In this document: one piece after another, positions 25,054 to 33,486 of the stretch
Layout of the letters: each line of letters opens with the position of its first letter
Position numbering within the stretch: position 1 is the stretch's first letter
Source: Chryseobacterium indologenes
Lineage (GTDB): Bacteria; Bacteroidota; Bacteroidia; Flavobacteriales; Weeksellaceae
Assembly: GCF_002025665.1 (NCBI RefSeq)
Contig: NZ_CP018786.1
Location: 620,001 to 684,000, forward strand
DNA length: 64,000 bases
Direction of reading: 5' to 3'
Program-made: the position numbers and the translations under genes
The notes under the pieces: model-generated
What the model was told of the DNA's origin: nothing
Database searches by the model: none
What the model saw: only the letters and a program-made list of their open reading frames with translations

Positions 25054-25611
25054 ATCTTCTTTATTCGGTTCAAAAAAACTGAAACTTACGTTTCCGTATT
25101 TTCGGGTATCTATTAAATTGGGATGGTCGAGCTTCATACGACTTTGGTGCTCTACTATCAGAACCCCGTTTTCCTTCAGGTATTTATTGTTTAAAACCAG
25201 AGAAATGAGCTCGTGGTATTTTTTCTCTTCCATTTCAAAAGGAGCATCAGAGAAAACAATTTCAAAAGATTTTTTATTTCTGAATTTTTTAAGCCAGTCA
25301 AAGACATCTCCTCTCTGTACATTGATCTGAAGTGCCATATCAAGTTCAGAGGCAGTAGAGTTGATAAATGCGGTATGCTTTGGATTCAGTTCCACAGAAG
25401 TAACATTCTGACATCCTCTGGAAGCAAATTCAAAGGTGATAGAGCCAATTCCTGCAAAAAGATCAAGTACGGAAATCGACTGCATATCATATTTGTTTTC
25501 CAGAATGCTGAATAAAGCCTCTTTCGCAAAATCGGTGGTAGGTCTTACTTCAAAGTTTTTAGGAGCTGCAATTTTTTTGGCTTTCCATTTGCCTGATATA
25601 ATTCTGAACAT
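25039..25611 (-). CDS. rsmD: 16S rRNA (guanine(966)-N(2))-methyltransferase RsmD
   Basis: 190 residues from MFRIISGKWKAKKIAAPK; a longer frame to 25668 adds 19 residues of low-complexity sequence. The SAM-binding part reads VLDLFAGIGSITFEFASRG and VTSVELN, with RPTTDFAKEALFSIL at the N-terminus. The catalytic motif, usually DPPY or DPPF, reads DAPF here (FSDAPFEME). Methylates G966 of 16S rRNA. Convergent with hxlR-type gene with a 4-base overlap. Confidence 0.9.
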   Translation of the reverse strand: MFRIISGKWKAKKIAAPKNFEVRPTTDFAKEALFSILENKYDMQSISVLDLFAGIGSITFEFASRGCQNVTSVELNPKHTAFINSTASELDMALQINVQRGDVFDWLKKFRNKKSFEIVFSDAPFEMEEKKYHELISLVLNNKYLKENGVLIVEHQSRMKLDHPNLIDTRKYGNVSFSFFEPNKEDNQEL

Positions 25612-25700
25612 ACTGAAATTATTATTGACAGCGAAATTACTAAATGTTGACAAATAAAAAAGAACCAATACGTAATTATTTTTTATTTCGGGAGAATGCC

Positions 25701-25708
25701 TATTTTTG
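25701..25708 (+). promoter_or_regulatory. Bacteroidota -7 box (TATTTTTG)
   Basis: Perfect consensus, 21 bases before the ATG at 25729. Confidence 0.55.
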
Positions 25709-25728
25709 CGCCTTGAAAAATAATAATC

Positions 25729-26961
25729 ATGAATAAATCATTTTACACATTTTTGTTCAGTGTCGTTCTAAGTTTAACATTATCTGCACAGAATAATTTT
25801 GAAAAAGGCTATGTAATCAATAGCACTGGAGAGAAAATTGAAGGGTTGATAAAGAATCTTGATTGGAAAGACTCTCCTTCTCAGATTACCTTTAAACAGG
25901 AAAATAACCTTTCTGTTAAAACATATGCCATTGACAACATTAAAAGTTTTGAGATTGAAGGCAAAGTGAAATATGTAAAAGCCGAAGTGAATGTTGATAT
26001 GTCCAGCGATGACATCAATGCTTTAACAGAGGATGAAAAACCTCATTTTACTAAAAAGACAGTGCTTCTTAAAACGGTTATCGAAGGGAAATATACGCTG
26101 TACAAATATGCCAGTGAGTATCTTGAGCGCTTTTTCTATCAAAAAGAAGATGGAATAGAACCTCTGATATTTAAAAGATACCAGATATCGAGTTCCCAGG
26201 TGGGAAAAAATAATACGTATCAAAATCAATTAAAAAGTCTATCGGATTGTGGTAATACTACTGGTTCCCAATTTTCAAATGTAGAATACAGAGAGAGCAG
26301 CTTAAAAAGTGTTTTTATTAAGTTGAATACTTGTGGAAATGAAGATTATAAAAGTTTTGATGAAAAAAGAACAAATAAAAAAATATTCCATTTGTCTGTA
26401 AGACCCGGAATTAATTTTTCATCTTTAGATATTAAGAATAAGGCACTTAATAATGTTTTTGATTCTGATTATGGAAGTCAAACTAATTTTAGAATGGGAG
26501 TTGAGGCAGAGTTTGTCCTGCCGTTCAATAATAGCAAATGGTCAATTATTGCAGAACCTACCTATCAATATTTTAAAGCAGATAAAGAAGTATTTACAAA
26601 TACTATTTTGGGCGAAAAAGTATCAAATAAATCTTCGGTAAAGTACTCGTCTATTGAAATTCCTGTAGGAGTAAGATATTATGCATTTTTGAATGAAAAA
26701 TCAAGGCTGTTTTTTAATGCGTCAGTGATATTTGATGTTCCAATGGGAGATTCAGAAGTGAAATATGAGATATATAACTATGCTAAGGAAAATTATAATG
26801 TTGAACCCGGAATGAATTTAGGCCTTGGAATAGGGTATAAATACAATGACAAATATAGTATTGAATTTAATGTACATACAAAAAGAGACCTGCTTAAGGT
26901 GGATCAGCAAGATACATCTTATCAAAACTTTTCAATTATCCTGGGATACACATTATTCTAG
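25729..26961 (+). CDS. Outer membrane beta-barrel protein, unknown role
   Basis: 410 residues with a signal peptide (MNKSFYTFLFSVVLSLTLSA, then Q). The N-terminal half (about 25-200) is a soluble alpha/beta region opening NNFEKGYVINSTGEKIEGLI, ending near a pair of cysteines (SDCGNTTG, LNTCGNED). The C-terminal half (about 215-410) is alternating strands ending in NFSIILGYTLF, typical of a small OMP barrel. Found as a single gene with its own promoter and terminator. I recognise the layout from flavobacteria but not a function. Confidence 0.75.
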   Translation: MNKSFYTFLFSVVLSLTLSAQNNFEKGYVINSTGEKIEGLIKNLDWKDSPSQITFKQENNLSVKTYAIDNIKSFEIEGKVKYVKAEVNVDMSSDDINALTEDEKPHFTKKTVLLKTVIEGKYTLYKYASEYLERFFYQKEDGIEPLIFKRYQISSSQVGKNNTYQNQLKSLSDCGNTTGSQFSNVEYRESSLKSVFIKLNTCGNEDYKSFDEKRTNKKIFHLSVRPGINFSSLDIKNKALNNVFDSDYGSQTNFRMGVEAEFVLPFNNSKWSIIAEPTYQYFKADKEVFTNTILGEKVSNKSSVKYSSIEIPVGVRYYAFLNEKSRLFFNASVIFDVPMGDSEVKYEIYNYAKENYNVEPGMNLGLGIGYKYNDKYSIEFNVHTKRDLLKVDQQDTSYQNFSIILGYTLF

Positions 26962-26984
26962 ATATAAAAATAATGAAGACAAAA

Positions 26985-27014
26985 AAAGGTACTGCCAGCG
27001 CAGTACCTTTTTTA
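26985..27014. terminator. Bidirectional terminator
   Basis: AAAGGTACTGC / GCAGTACCTTT, 11-base perfect stem with a 4-base loop, T-run on both strands. It serves the plus-strand barrel gene and the minus-strand DUF3822 gene, whose stop lies in the T-run. Confidence 0.9.
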
Positions 27015-27728
27015 ATTTAATATAAAATTCTTATTGGGAATATTGTCAAAGACAATTTTCAGATTTTTAACAAATTTCTGAAGTTCAGAAATGAAAGTTT
27101 CATTTTCCGTGGTTTCGCCATAAGCATAAAAGCTGGTTTCATTGATTCCGAAACCTATTTTACTCAATGTAAACATGATGAAATAAAGAAAATCTACTTC
27201 TGAGTTGACATCCAGATTATTATAAAGAATAATTTTCTTATTATCAATCGCAAAAAACTCACATTGATTGTGATAAAGATTGATATGAATTTCCTTATTG
27301 GTTTTATTATTGATCGAACTTAGAAACTTTTCTCCGGAGAAATTAAAATGAACCGGTATTGCCAGCTCTTTTATTTTCTTATAGTAGTTTTTCGGGAAAG
27401 TATAATAAAACTGAATATTGAATTTTTTGTTGATAGAAAGCATCAGCTCTTCCTTCTCTCTGTCGGTAGGAGCGTTGAAAGCAATCAGATCAAATCCTGA
27501 ATCATGCTCGGAAAAACCTTCCGGCATCAGGGTAAAATGATTCAATGCTGAAATCACATGGATTTCGTCATAGCGCTGCTTTATAAGAACTTCATCCAGC
27601 TTTTGGTCAATAAGATTGGCCGGTGTCTCTTCAGTAACGAAATAAGACTTTTCCTCCAGAATGTTTTTGTTTTTAACAATCTGGCAAATCAATCCGTCTT
27701 TGGTAAAAAGTAAATTAAGTACGTTCAT
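27012..27728 (-). CDS. DUF3822 family protein
   Basis: 238 residues, no signal or membrane segment. Blocks such as EIHVISALNHFTLMPEGF, FDLIAFNAPTDREKEELML and QFYYTFPKNYYKKIKELA fit DUF3822, a Bacteroidota family whose solved member has an actin-like ATPase fold. It commonly lies near rsmD, as here (one gene apart). Whether it binds ATP is not evident from this sequence. A -7 box at 27742-27749 gives it its own promoter inside the end of the upstream Smr gene. Confidence 0.82.
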   Translation of the reverse strand: MNVLNLLFTKDGLICQIVKNKNILEEKSYFVTEETPANLIDQKLDEVLIKQRYDEIHVISALNHFTLMPEGFSEHDSGFDLIAFNAPTDREKEELMLSINKKFNIQFYYTFPKNYYKKIKELAIPVHFNFSGEKFLSSINNKTNKEIHINLYHNQCEFFAIDNKKIILYNNLDVNSEVDFLYFIMFTLSKIGFGINETSFYAYGETTENETFISELQKFVKNLKIVFDNIPNKNFILN

Positions 27729-27741
27729 ATTTCAATTCCTG

Positions 27742-27749
27742 CAAATTTA
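27742..27749 (-). promoter_or_regulatory. Bacteroidota -7 box for the DUF3822 gene
   Basis: Minus strand TAAATTTG, 14 bases before the start; overlaps the stop codon of the Smr gene. Confidence 0.55.
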
Positions 27750-28241
27750 GTGAAATTCTACCATTACCGCACCCGATTGATGGTGAAGTATTTCCTTATT
27801 ATAAAAATCAATATTAACCTGGCTTTCCAATACATCCCGAACCATCCTCTGCAAAGTCCCGTCACCAATGCCGTGAACAATTTCCAGTCTCTTCAGGTTG
27901 TTTTTTCTGCAAAACTCAATCACTTCAATCAGTTTTTCCTTTTGAATAAACAATCTTTCAAAACTGTCATAATCATTAGGATTCTTTACCAAATTATGAA
28001 AATGAAGGTCTAAAACCAAATGATTTTTCTGATGTTTTTTAGAAATAATTTTTTTAGGTTCTGTTTTTCTTACGACTCTGATATTTTCATAAAGATCAGC
28101 ATCTTTAGGAACCAGTTTTTCTTTGTGGTATTGATGAGTAAAACCATATTCATCTTTAAAAAAGACAAAATTTCCTTTCACGGAAGTAATTACTCCGCTT
28201 AAATCTTCATCTACTACCGAAACCTTATCGCCGATCTTCAT
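27747..28241 (-). CDS. Smr domain protein (MutS2-like C-terminal nuclease module)
   Basis: 164 residues. The N-terminus is a small beta module (MKIGDKVSVVDEDLSGVITS, FFKDEYGFTH) like the KOW-type linker of DUF2027/MutS2 proteins. The Smr domain follows (about 78-164), with LDLHFHNL as the LDxH motif and LEIVHGIGDGTLQRMVRDVL as the HGxG motif. Smr domains are nucleases acting on branched DNA or on mRNA at stalled ribosomes. The protein is stand-alone. Own -7 box at 28276-28283. Confidence 0.9.
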   Translation of the reverse strand: MKIGDKVSVVDEDLSGVITSVKGNFVFFKDEYGFTHQYHKEKLVPKDADLYENIRVVRKTEPKKIISKKHQKNHLVLDLHFHNLVKNPNDYDSFERLFIQKEKLIEVIEFCRKNNLKRLEIVHGIGDGTLQRMVRDVLESQVNIDFYNKEILHHQSGAVMVEFH

Positions 28242-28275
28242 AATTTTTAAGACTTATCTGAACCCAATGTTTCTG

Positions 28276-28283
28276 CAAAGGTA
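28276..28283 (-). promoter_or_regulatory. Bacteroidota -7 box for the Smr gene
   Basis: Minus strand TACCTTTG, perfect consensus, 35 bases before the start. Confidence 0.55.
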
Positions 28284-28336
28284 GAAAGTAAAATGGATGA
28301 ACACAAACTCTCAAATTCTCAAATCCTCTCACCCCG

Positions 28337-28834
28337 TCAGGCTCTTGGTCCCAGTTCAATGACCTCCAGATCTTTAATTTCTTCACCGTCTACCACAAAT
28401 CGCATCATAGTTCTTACTTTATGCCAGCCCTGTTTACCACAAGCTCCTGGGTTCAGATGAAGAAGACTGTTTTTCTCGTCATACATTGCTTTTAGAATAT
28501 GAGAGTGTCCTGAAATAAATAATTTCGGAGCTTTTTCTGCAATTTCTTTTTTTGTAAGTGGAGTATATTTTCCCGGATAACCTCCGATGTGGATCATCAG
28601 AACTTCCAGTTTTTCACAAAAGAAACGGTTCACTTCCGGAAATTCAGCCTGAATTTTAGCATTATCAATATTTCCGTAAACTCCTTTTAATGGTTTTATT
28701 TTTTCCAGCTGTTCAATCACATCCATACTTCCGAAATCTCCGCAATGCCATACTTCATCAGCCTGAGAAGCATATTCCAGAATTCTGTCATCAATATAAG
28801 AATGAGAGTCGGAAAGGAGAAGGACTTTGGTCAT
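28337..28834 (-). CDS. YfcE/MJ0936-type metallophosphoesterase
   Basis: 165-residue calcineurin-like phosphodiesterase of the small YfcE class: LLLSDSHSYIDD, VWHCGDFGS, VYGNIDNA (the GNxD motif), MIHIGG and FISGHSHILKA supply the metal ligands. Members hydrolyse cyclic-nucleotide-type phosphodiesters in vitro; the physiological substrate is unknown. Its ATG overlaps the stop of the upstream gene by one base, so translational coupling is likely. Confidence 0.9.
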   Translation of the reverse strand: MTKVLLLSDSHSYIDDRILEYASQADEVWHCGDFGSMDVIEQLEKIKPLKGVYGNIDNAKIQAEFPEVNRFFCEKLEVLMIHIGGYPGKYTPLTKKEIAEKAPKLFISGHSHILKAMYDEKNSLLHLNPGACGKQGWHKVRTMMRFVVDGEEIKDLEVIELGPRA

Positions 28835-29283
28835 TATCTAATTGTTCTTTCAGTAATATTTTCATTGTATTTATCTTTGAAAATGGCTACACGGTCGGGA
28901 TTCAGTTCTCCGTCATGATTAATGACTCTTTCTTTCAATAACCATTTCACCAGCTTTTCCATCCCTTTTTTGGAATTCATAAAATTGGCAATTTTAGCAA
29001 TATCAGTAGATTCTACCTTTACCTTTTCTGTCAGAAAATTCAGGATAAAATAATCATCACTTACATAACTTGGCGTTTCATTATCCATATATCTGTAAAG
29101 AAGAACTTCCTCATCATCTTTCATGGAGAAAAATGAATATTGTGCTACATTGATCTTTTCAGCTTTCAGGATTTGTTTTCCATCCAGTAAAACTTTATCG
29201 TCTTTGATGGTTACATCCTGAGAAAAGTATAAATTACAGCTTATCATCAATAAGAAGAAAGTCAATAATCTGTTAACTGTCAT
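28834..29283 (-). CDS. Secreted hypothetical protein (149 aa)
   Basis: Signal peptide MTVNRLLTFFLLMISCNLYF, then SQDVTIKDDKVLLDGKQILK. The mature part has beta-rich N-terminal and helical C-terminal halves (KKGMEKLVKWLLKERVI, NPDRVAIFKDKYNENI). No family that I know. It lies directly upstream of, and is coupled to, the YfcE-like gene by TAATG overlap, so the two may share a pathway. Own promoter at 29304-29311. Confidence 0.68.
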   Translation of the reverse strand: MTVNRLLTFFLLMISCNLYFSQDVTIKDDKVLLDGKQILKAEKINVAQYSFFSMKDDEEVLLYRYMDNETPSYVSDDYFILNFLTEKVKVESTDIAKIANFMNSKKGMEKLVKWLLKERVINHDGELNPDRVAIFKDKYNENITERTIR

Positions 29284-29303
29284 TTTACTATTTTTTAAGA
29301 CTG

Positions 29304-29311
29304 CAAATATA
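29304..29311 (-). promoter_or_regulatory. Bacteroidota -7 box
   Basis: Minus strand TATATTTG, 20 bases before the start at 29283; drives the hypothetical and YfcE-like pair. Confidence 0.6.
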
Positions 29312-29340
29312 AAGAAGCTTTTATCAATTCACAGGAGATC

Positions 29341-29805
29341 CTAATCAGTAATATTTTTTGTTTTTCTGATAGAATCCATTTTCTTTTCAATATCTGCACT
29401 GAAAACCTTTTTTAATTTCAGTTGATTTTCTGTAAGTTTTGAAATAACAAAAGTACCGGTCATATTGGTATTAGACGGGAAAACTAATGTCACTGTAGAA
29501 TCAGAAGCTTTTCTCCAGCTCCCGATATAACGGTCTGGCTTTTCATTTTTTTTATTTGCAGGTTCTTCTAAGGAATCATATCTTAAGGTAGATTTAATCA
29601 GATTTCCTGTGATTTTTCCATTTTTCTGAAATCTTATTCCTTCTCTTCTTGCCTCAAAACCATCCTGTTTTTCATAGGTATAAATATAGGTATCCATTTT
29701 ACTAAGATTCCAGGTCTGTAAAAGCAAAGGATTGGAAGTTCTGTCCTGGGCTTTACCACTGATTGCGAAAAAAGAGAAAATACAGATACAAATAGGCTTT
29801 TTCAT
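29341..29805 (-). CDS. Secreted hypothetical protein, lipocalin-like size
   Basis: 154 residues from MKKPICICIFSFFAISGKAQ, a signal peptide; a frame to 29853 adds 16 residues that do not look like signal sequence. The mature part starts DRTSNPLLLQTWNLSKMDTY and is beta-rich with IRFQKNGKITGNLIKS and YIGSWRKASDSTVTLVFPS, which recalls the eight-stranded lipocalin-like proteins (DUF4488/5004 type). No catalytic motif seen. Function unknown; divergent from a serine hydrolase. Confidence 0.65.
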   Translation of the reverse strand: MKKPICICIFSFFAISGKAQDRTSNPLLLQTWNLSKMDTYIYTYEKQDGFEARREGIRFQKNGKITGNLIKSTLRYDSLEEPANKKNEKPDRYIGSWRKASDSTVTLVFPSNTNMTGTFVISKLTENQLKLKKVFSADIEKKMDSIRKTKNITD

Positions 29806-29866
29806 GAATACTGCTGATTTATCGTAAAGTTTTAGCACGGCTAAAATTAGCATGCGTAATATTTAG

Positions 29867-29874
29867 TAAATTTG
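29867..29874 (+). promoter_or_regulatory. Bacteroidota -7 box for the serine hydrolase
   Basis: TAAATTTG, 18 bases before the ATG at 29893. Confidence 0.55.
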
Positions 29875-29892
29875 GGAAAATTAAAATAAACA

Positions 29893-31437
29893 ATGAAACA
29901 GAAACTTTCTTTTTTCATTTTTCTTTTGACCGTTGGATTGGCCAATGCGCAGGTAGAAGAAAAAAAACTGGATGAACTGATCCAAAATACCCTGAAAACC
30001 TTTGATGTACCGGGAATGTCAGTAGGAATTGTGAAAGATGGAAAAATGATCTATTCCAAAGGGTTTGGTGTACGTTCTCTTACAACAAAGCAGCCGATGG
30101 ATGACAATACGCTAGTTGGGATTGCTTCCAACTCAAAAGGCTTTACCTGCACAGCATTAGCCATTTTAGCAGATGAAGGAAAGCTGAACTGGGATGATAA
30201 AGTTTCAAAATATATTCCTGAGTTTCAAATGTACGATCCTTACGTTTCGCAAAATGTTACCATTAAAGATCTTATCACACATAGAGCAGGATTAGGACTA
30301 GGACAGGGAGATCTTATGTTTTTTCCGGAAGGAGGAAATTTAACCGTTAATGATATTGTGCATAATGTGAGATATCTTAAACCGGAAAATCCTTTCAGAA
30401 CAAAATTGGATTATAACAATATCATGTTTATTGTGGCTGGGGAAGTGATTCACAGAGTTTCCGGATTAAGCTGGGCAGAATTTATTGAGCAAAGAATTAT
30501 GAAGCCTGTAGGAATGACTTCAAGCTTCGGAAGCTATAACAGAGCAAAAGCTACAGCAAACAAAATTGATGCACATGCTCCTGTAGACGGAAAAGCAATT
30601 GCTGTTCCTCACGACTGGAATGAGACTGCCAATGCTGCTGGAGGAATCATGAGTAATATCAAAGATATGACAACCTGGGCAGAATGTCTATTGAATAATT
30701 TTACCACTAAAGATGGGAAAAAACTGGTTTCTGATAAGAATGTTCAACAACTTTGGAGTCTGCAGATTCCGGATAGAGTAGCTGCAAAAAATCCGTATGA
30801 TACAAGTTTTTACGGATATGGTTTAGGATGGTTTCTGAGTGATGTTAAAGGACACAAACAGGTACAGCATACAGGAGGATTGATCGGAACTGTTACTCAG
30901 TTTACCTTAATTCCGGATATGAAGCTGGGAATCGTAGTATTGACCAATCAACAGTCAGGAGCGGCTTTCAATACAATTACCAATACGGTGAAAGATTCTT
31001 ACCTTGGGGTAGCAGACAGAAACTGGCTGAAAACATACGGCGACAGAATGTCTAAAATGGAGGCTGAATTCAACAAACAGAAAAAAGATGCCTTTGCAAA
31101 ATCTGAAGTATTCAAAAAAGAAAAATCACTTCAGCCAAAAGCAGAACAGTTCACAGGAACATACAATGATGCCTGGTTTGGTGATGTGGAAATTGTTCAG
31201 CAGGGAAATACCTACAGAATCTCATGCAAAAACTCTCCAAGATTAAAAGGCGAGTTACTTCCTTATTCCAACAATTCCTTCATTATCAAATGGGATGACA
31301 GAAGCTATGATGCAGATGCTTATATTATTTTCAATTATGATGAAAACGGAAAAGCAGAATCTGCTAGATTGAAAGCAATCTCTGATGTGACAGATTTCAG
31401 TTTTGATTTTGATGATCTGGATTTGAAGAGAAAATAA
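29893..31437 (+). CDS. Beta-lactamase-family serine hydrolase (class C fold, DUF3471 tail)
   Basis: 514 residues with signal peptide (MKQKLSFFIFLLTVGLANAQ). The class C-type catalytic motifs are visible: SNSK (the SxxK motif) in GIASNSKGFTC, YNN in LDYNNIMFIVAG, and HTGG in VQHTGGLIGT. The C-terminal 110 residues form a DUF3471-like domain (FTGTYNDAWFGDVEIVQQ). These enzymes are D-aminopeptidase or esterase-like; resistance to beta-lactams cannot be assumed. Single gene with a terminator after it. Confidence 0.9.
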   Translation: MKQKLSFFIFLLTVGLANAQVEEKKLDELIQNTLKTFDVPGMSVGIVKDGKMIYSKGFGVRSLTTKQPMDDNTLVGIASNSKGFTCTALAILADEGKLNWDDKVSKYIPEFQMYDPYVSQNVTIKDLITHRAGLGLGQGDLMFFPEGGNLTVNDIVHNVRYLKPENPFRTKLDYNNIMFIVAGEVIHRVSGLSWAEFIEQRIMKPVGMTSSFGSYNRAKATANKIDAHAPVDGKAIAVPHDWNETANAAGGIMSNIKDMTTWAECLLNNFTTKDGKKLVSDKNVQQLWSLQIPDRVAAKNPYDTSFYGYGLGWFLSDVKGHKQVQHTGGLIGTVTQFTLIPDMKLGIVVLTNQQSGAAFNTITNTVKDSYLGVADRNWLKTYGDRMSKMEAEFNKQKKDAFAKSEVFKKEKSLQPKAEQFTGTYNDAWFGDVEIVQQGNTYRISCKNSPRLKGELLPYSNNSFIIKWDDRSYDADAYIIFNYDENGKAESARLKAISDVTDFSFDFDDLDLKRK

Positions 31438-31466
31438 AAAATGAAATCGCAAAAGATATTCAATAG

Positions 31467-31490
31467 AAACGGGCTTTAGCCCGTTTTTTT
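31467..31490 (+). terminator. Terminator after the serine hydrolase
   Basis: AAACGGGCT / AGCCCGTTT, 9-base perfect stem closing tightly, followed by TTTTT. Confidence 0.9.
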
Positions 31491-31526
31491 CATTTTTACC
31501 ACGATAATGGCTTTAGCCGAAGCTAG

Positions 31527-31577
31527 CCACCCCGTCAAAAAATAAATTTTTTGCCACCCCCTCCAATGGAGGGGAAT
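31527..31577 (-). repeat. Intergenic element, copy 2
   Basis: Reverse complement reads ATTCCCCTCCATTGGAGGGG, then GTGGCAAAAAATTTATTTTT and TGACGGGGTGG. The CCTCC/GGAGG words make a hairpin. Homologous, in inverted orientation, to 5431-5485. Non-coding; located beside the terminator and 3' end of the archaemetzincin gene. Confidence 0.6.
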
Positions 31578-31603
31578 ATGCAGCCGGTACAACAAATATT
31601 GGT

Positions 31604-32497
31604 TTATTTTACAAGATTCAGATCCTGATTGGCTAAAGTAAGTTCTGTGTTAAGATGTAGCTTTTCAAAGAAATTTTTCAGCTCAAGAAGTCTTTTCTTA
31701 TTGTCATAATGGATACTTGAATTCAGTTTTCTCTGGCAGAGCGAGCAGGCTCTGGCAAGATGATAATCTGTTTCGGGTAATGAATTAGTGCCGTTCATCG
31801 CACAGTTGGCATTCAGACAATGACTAATTCCAAACATATGGCCAATCTCATGTGAACTGATTTTTATTAGTCTTAAAAGACTTTCATTAAAATTAGAATC
31901 TGTTAATTGACCTCCGGCAAATCTGTACATCGAGGTTACTCCCACGCCATCCTCATATGAAGCCAGTCCGAAAACGTAGTTCCATTCCGGTTTTGGAAAA
32001 AGATCTTGCTCTGTGATTCCCATCAGTACCAATGCATCTTTCGGTTTCTTTTTAATCAGAATACTGTCTAAAACATATCCTGCAAGAATCTGTTCCTGTC
32101 CTTCTTTTGAAATTCTTTTAACCTTTTCAGGAAATATTGTGTTGGGTAAAACAGGAAGTACCTTTGTTTCCAGCTGAAAATAGGTTTTCAGATATTGTTG
32201 GGCAAGTGCTATTTCTTTTTTCTGAAGTTCATCAAATTGTCCGATCGGCTGCAGATAAATGGTGTTCTTTCCAGGCTCAGGTTTTATCTTTTTTAATTTC
32301 TGAAAATCTTCCAATGTCTGGAAATGTTCATTATGATTATACCGCCAGCTTCCGGGTTTGGGAGAAGAGGAAAGCTTTATATCATTCAGTGCAATAGATT
32401 CATAGTAGGTTTTCTTCTGTTTCTGACATGAGAAAAGAAGGATTAATAGGGGTACATAAAAAAATAAAGAGATGAAGTTATATCTTCCCTGGCTCAT
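31604..32497 (-). CDS. Archaemetzincin-like zinc metalloprotease, lipoprotein
   Basis: 297 residues from MSQGRYNFISLFFYVPLLIL, ending at LLFSCQ, a lipoprotein signal; a longer frame to 32548 is less likely. The archaemetzincin signature is complete: HEIGHMFGISHC, CLNANCAM and then CSLC after about 16 residues (third Zn ligand plus a Cys zinc site). The rest is an alpha/beta domain with LALVLMGITEQDLF-like strand (here DALVLMGITEQDLF). Archaemetzincins are metallopeptidases of uncertain substrate. Overlaps sixA by 20 bases and probably follows it in one operon. Confidence 0.87.
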   Translation of the reverse strand: MSQGRYNFISLFFYVPLLILLFSCQKQKKTYYESIALNDIKLSSSPKPGSWRYNHNEHFQTLEDFQKLKKIKPEPGKNTIYLQPIGQFDELQKKEIALAQQYLKTYFQLETKVLPVLPNTIFPEKVKRISKEGQEQILAGYVLDSILIKKKPKDALVLMGITEQDLFPKPEWNYVFGLASYEDGVGVTSMYRFAGGQLTDSNFNESLLRLIKISSHEIGHMFGISHCLNANCAMNGTNSLPETDYHLARACSLCQRKLNSSIHYDNKKRLLELKNFFEKLHLNTELTLANQDLNLVK

Positions 32498-32954
32498 AAA
32501 AGAAGAGTAGTTTCTTTTTAGCACCGTCGAATTCTGCCCAGGATTCACAGTCTACTTCAAAACCGGCAACTCCGCAAGTGGGAAAATGGAAAATATCCTC
32601 AGAAATGGAATTGGCAAAATTGGAAATTCCATTATTGTGAGAGAAGAACGCAACTGAATTCAGGTTGTCATCCAGATCATAAATTACAGATTCAAAGCTT
32701 CTTTCCGAAGGGTTATATAGTTTTTCATCAGTAGAACAGTTCAGCTGATAGGCCTGATTAAAGATTTTACAGGTATTCAGTGCACGAACCGCGGGGCTCG
32801 ATACAAAATGGTCTATAGAAATATTATTGCTTTTCAGGAATCTGGACATGTGCATAGCATCCTCCAAACCTTTGTCTGCCAAAGGTCTGTCAAAGTCCTC
32901 CGTTTCCTCCGGCCAGTCGCTTTTTGCATGTCTAACGAGGATGAGTTTCTTCAT
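32478..32954 (-). CDS. SixA-like histidine phosphatase
   Basis: 158 residues, histidine phosphatase (RHG) superfamily: LVRHAKSDWPEETEDFDRPL is the catalytic RH loop, HFVSSPAVRALNTCKIF follows, and FFSHNNGISNFANSI contains the second catalytic His. SixA removes phosphate from phosphohistidine proteins in enterobacteria (nitrogen PTS); here the target is unknown. The downstream archaemetzincin start overlaps its 3' end. Confidence 0.9.
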   Translation of the reverse strand: MKKLILVRHAKSDWPEETEDFDRPLADKGLEDAMHMSRFLKSNNISIDHFVSSPAVRALNTCKIFNQAYQLNCSTDEKLYNPSERSFESVIYDLDDNLNSVAFFSHNNGISNFANSISEDIFHFPTCGVAGFEVDCESWAEFDGAKKKLLFFYEPGKI

Positions 32955-33054
32955 ATAATTGTTTTTTGGAAGATTAAAATTATAAAAAAAATAATGGAAT
33001 AAAACATGATTTATATAAAAAAACTGCGTTATGAATAAAATCAGTAAATTTTAC

Positions 33055-33062
33055 TAAATTTG
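33055..33062 (+). promoter_or_regulatory. Bacteroidota -7 box directly before ruvX
   Basis: TAAATTTG ends 7 bases before the ruvX ATG (33070). Transcription would begin at or within a base or two of the start codon, predicting a leaderless or near-leaderless mRNA. Confidence 0.6.
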
Positions 33063-33069
33063 CAAACTT

Positions 33070-33486
33070 ATGGGACAAATCCTTGCAATAGACTACGGAA
33101 AGGCTCGTTGTGGTATCGCTGCAACCGATGATATGCAGATTATAGCCAGTGGACTGGAGACTGTAGAGAACCGTTTTTTAATGGAATTTTTGAAAAAATA
33201 TTTCAATGAAAACAAGGTAGATGAAGTGGTAGTTGGGCTTCCCATAGATTTGAAAGGAAATGTTTCAGAAGTGGAAACCGATATTTTAAAATTCATAGAA
33301 GAATTTAAAAAAGAATTTTCGGATATTGCAGTTCACCGTTTTGATGAAAGGTTTACCTCCAAAATGGCTTCATTTTTTATTTCCCAAAGTGGAAAAAACA
33401 AGAAAAAGAGGCAGGAAAAAGGATTAATAGATAAAGTAAGTGCAACAATTATATTGCAGAATTTTTTAGAACAAAGATTAAGATGA
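33070..33486 (+). CDS. ruvX: RuvX/YqgF Holliday-junction resolvase-like, 16S rRNA maturation nuclease
   Basis: 138 residues, RNase H-like fold: ILAIDYGKARCGIAATD is the first strand with catalytic Asp, VVVGLPIDLKGN the second, and VHRFDERFTSKMA and DKVSATIILQNFLEQR finish the active site. In Escherichia coli YqgF processes the 5' end of 16S rRNA. Its last codons overlap the def start by 4 bases (ATGA), so translation is coupled. Confidence 0.93.
   Translation: MGQILAIDYGKARCGIAATDDMQIIASGLETVENRFLMEFLKKYFNENKVDEVVVGLPIDLKGNVSEVETDILKFIEEFKKEFSDIAVHRFDERFTSKMASFFISQSGKNKKKRQEKGLIDKVSATIILQNFLEQRLR

Noticed and set aside
29893..31437. Beta-lactam resistance gene
   Set aside because: The SxxK, YxN and HTG motifs place it in the wide serine-hydrolase superfamily; nothing points to a true class C enzyme, so no resistance claim is made.
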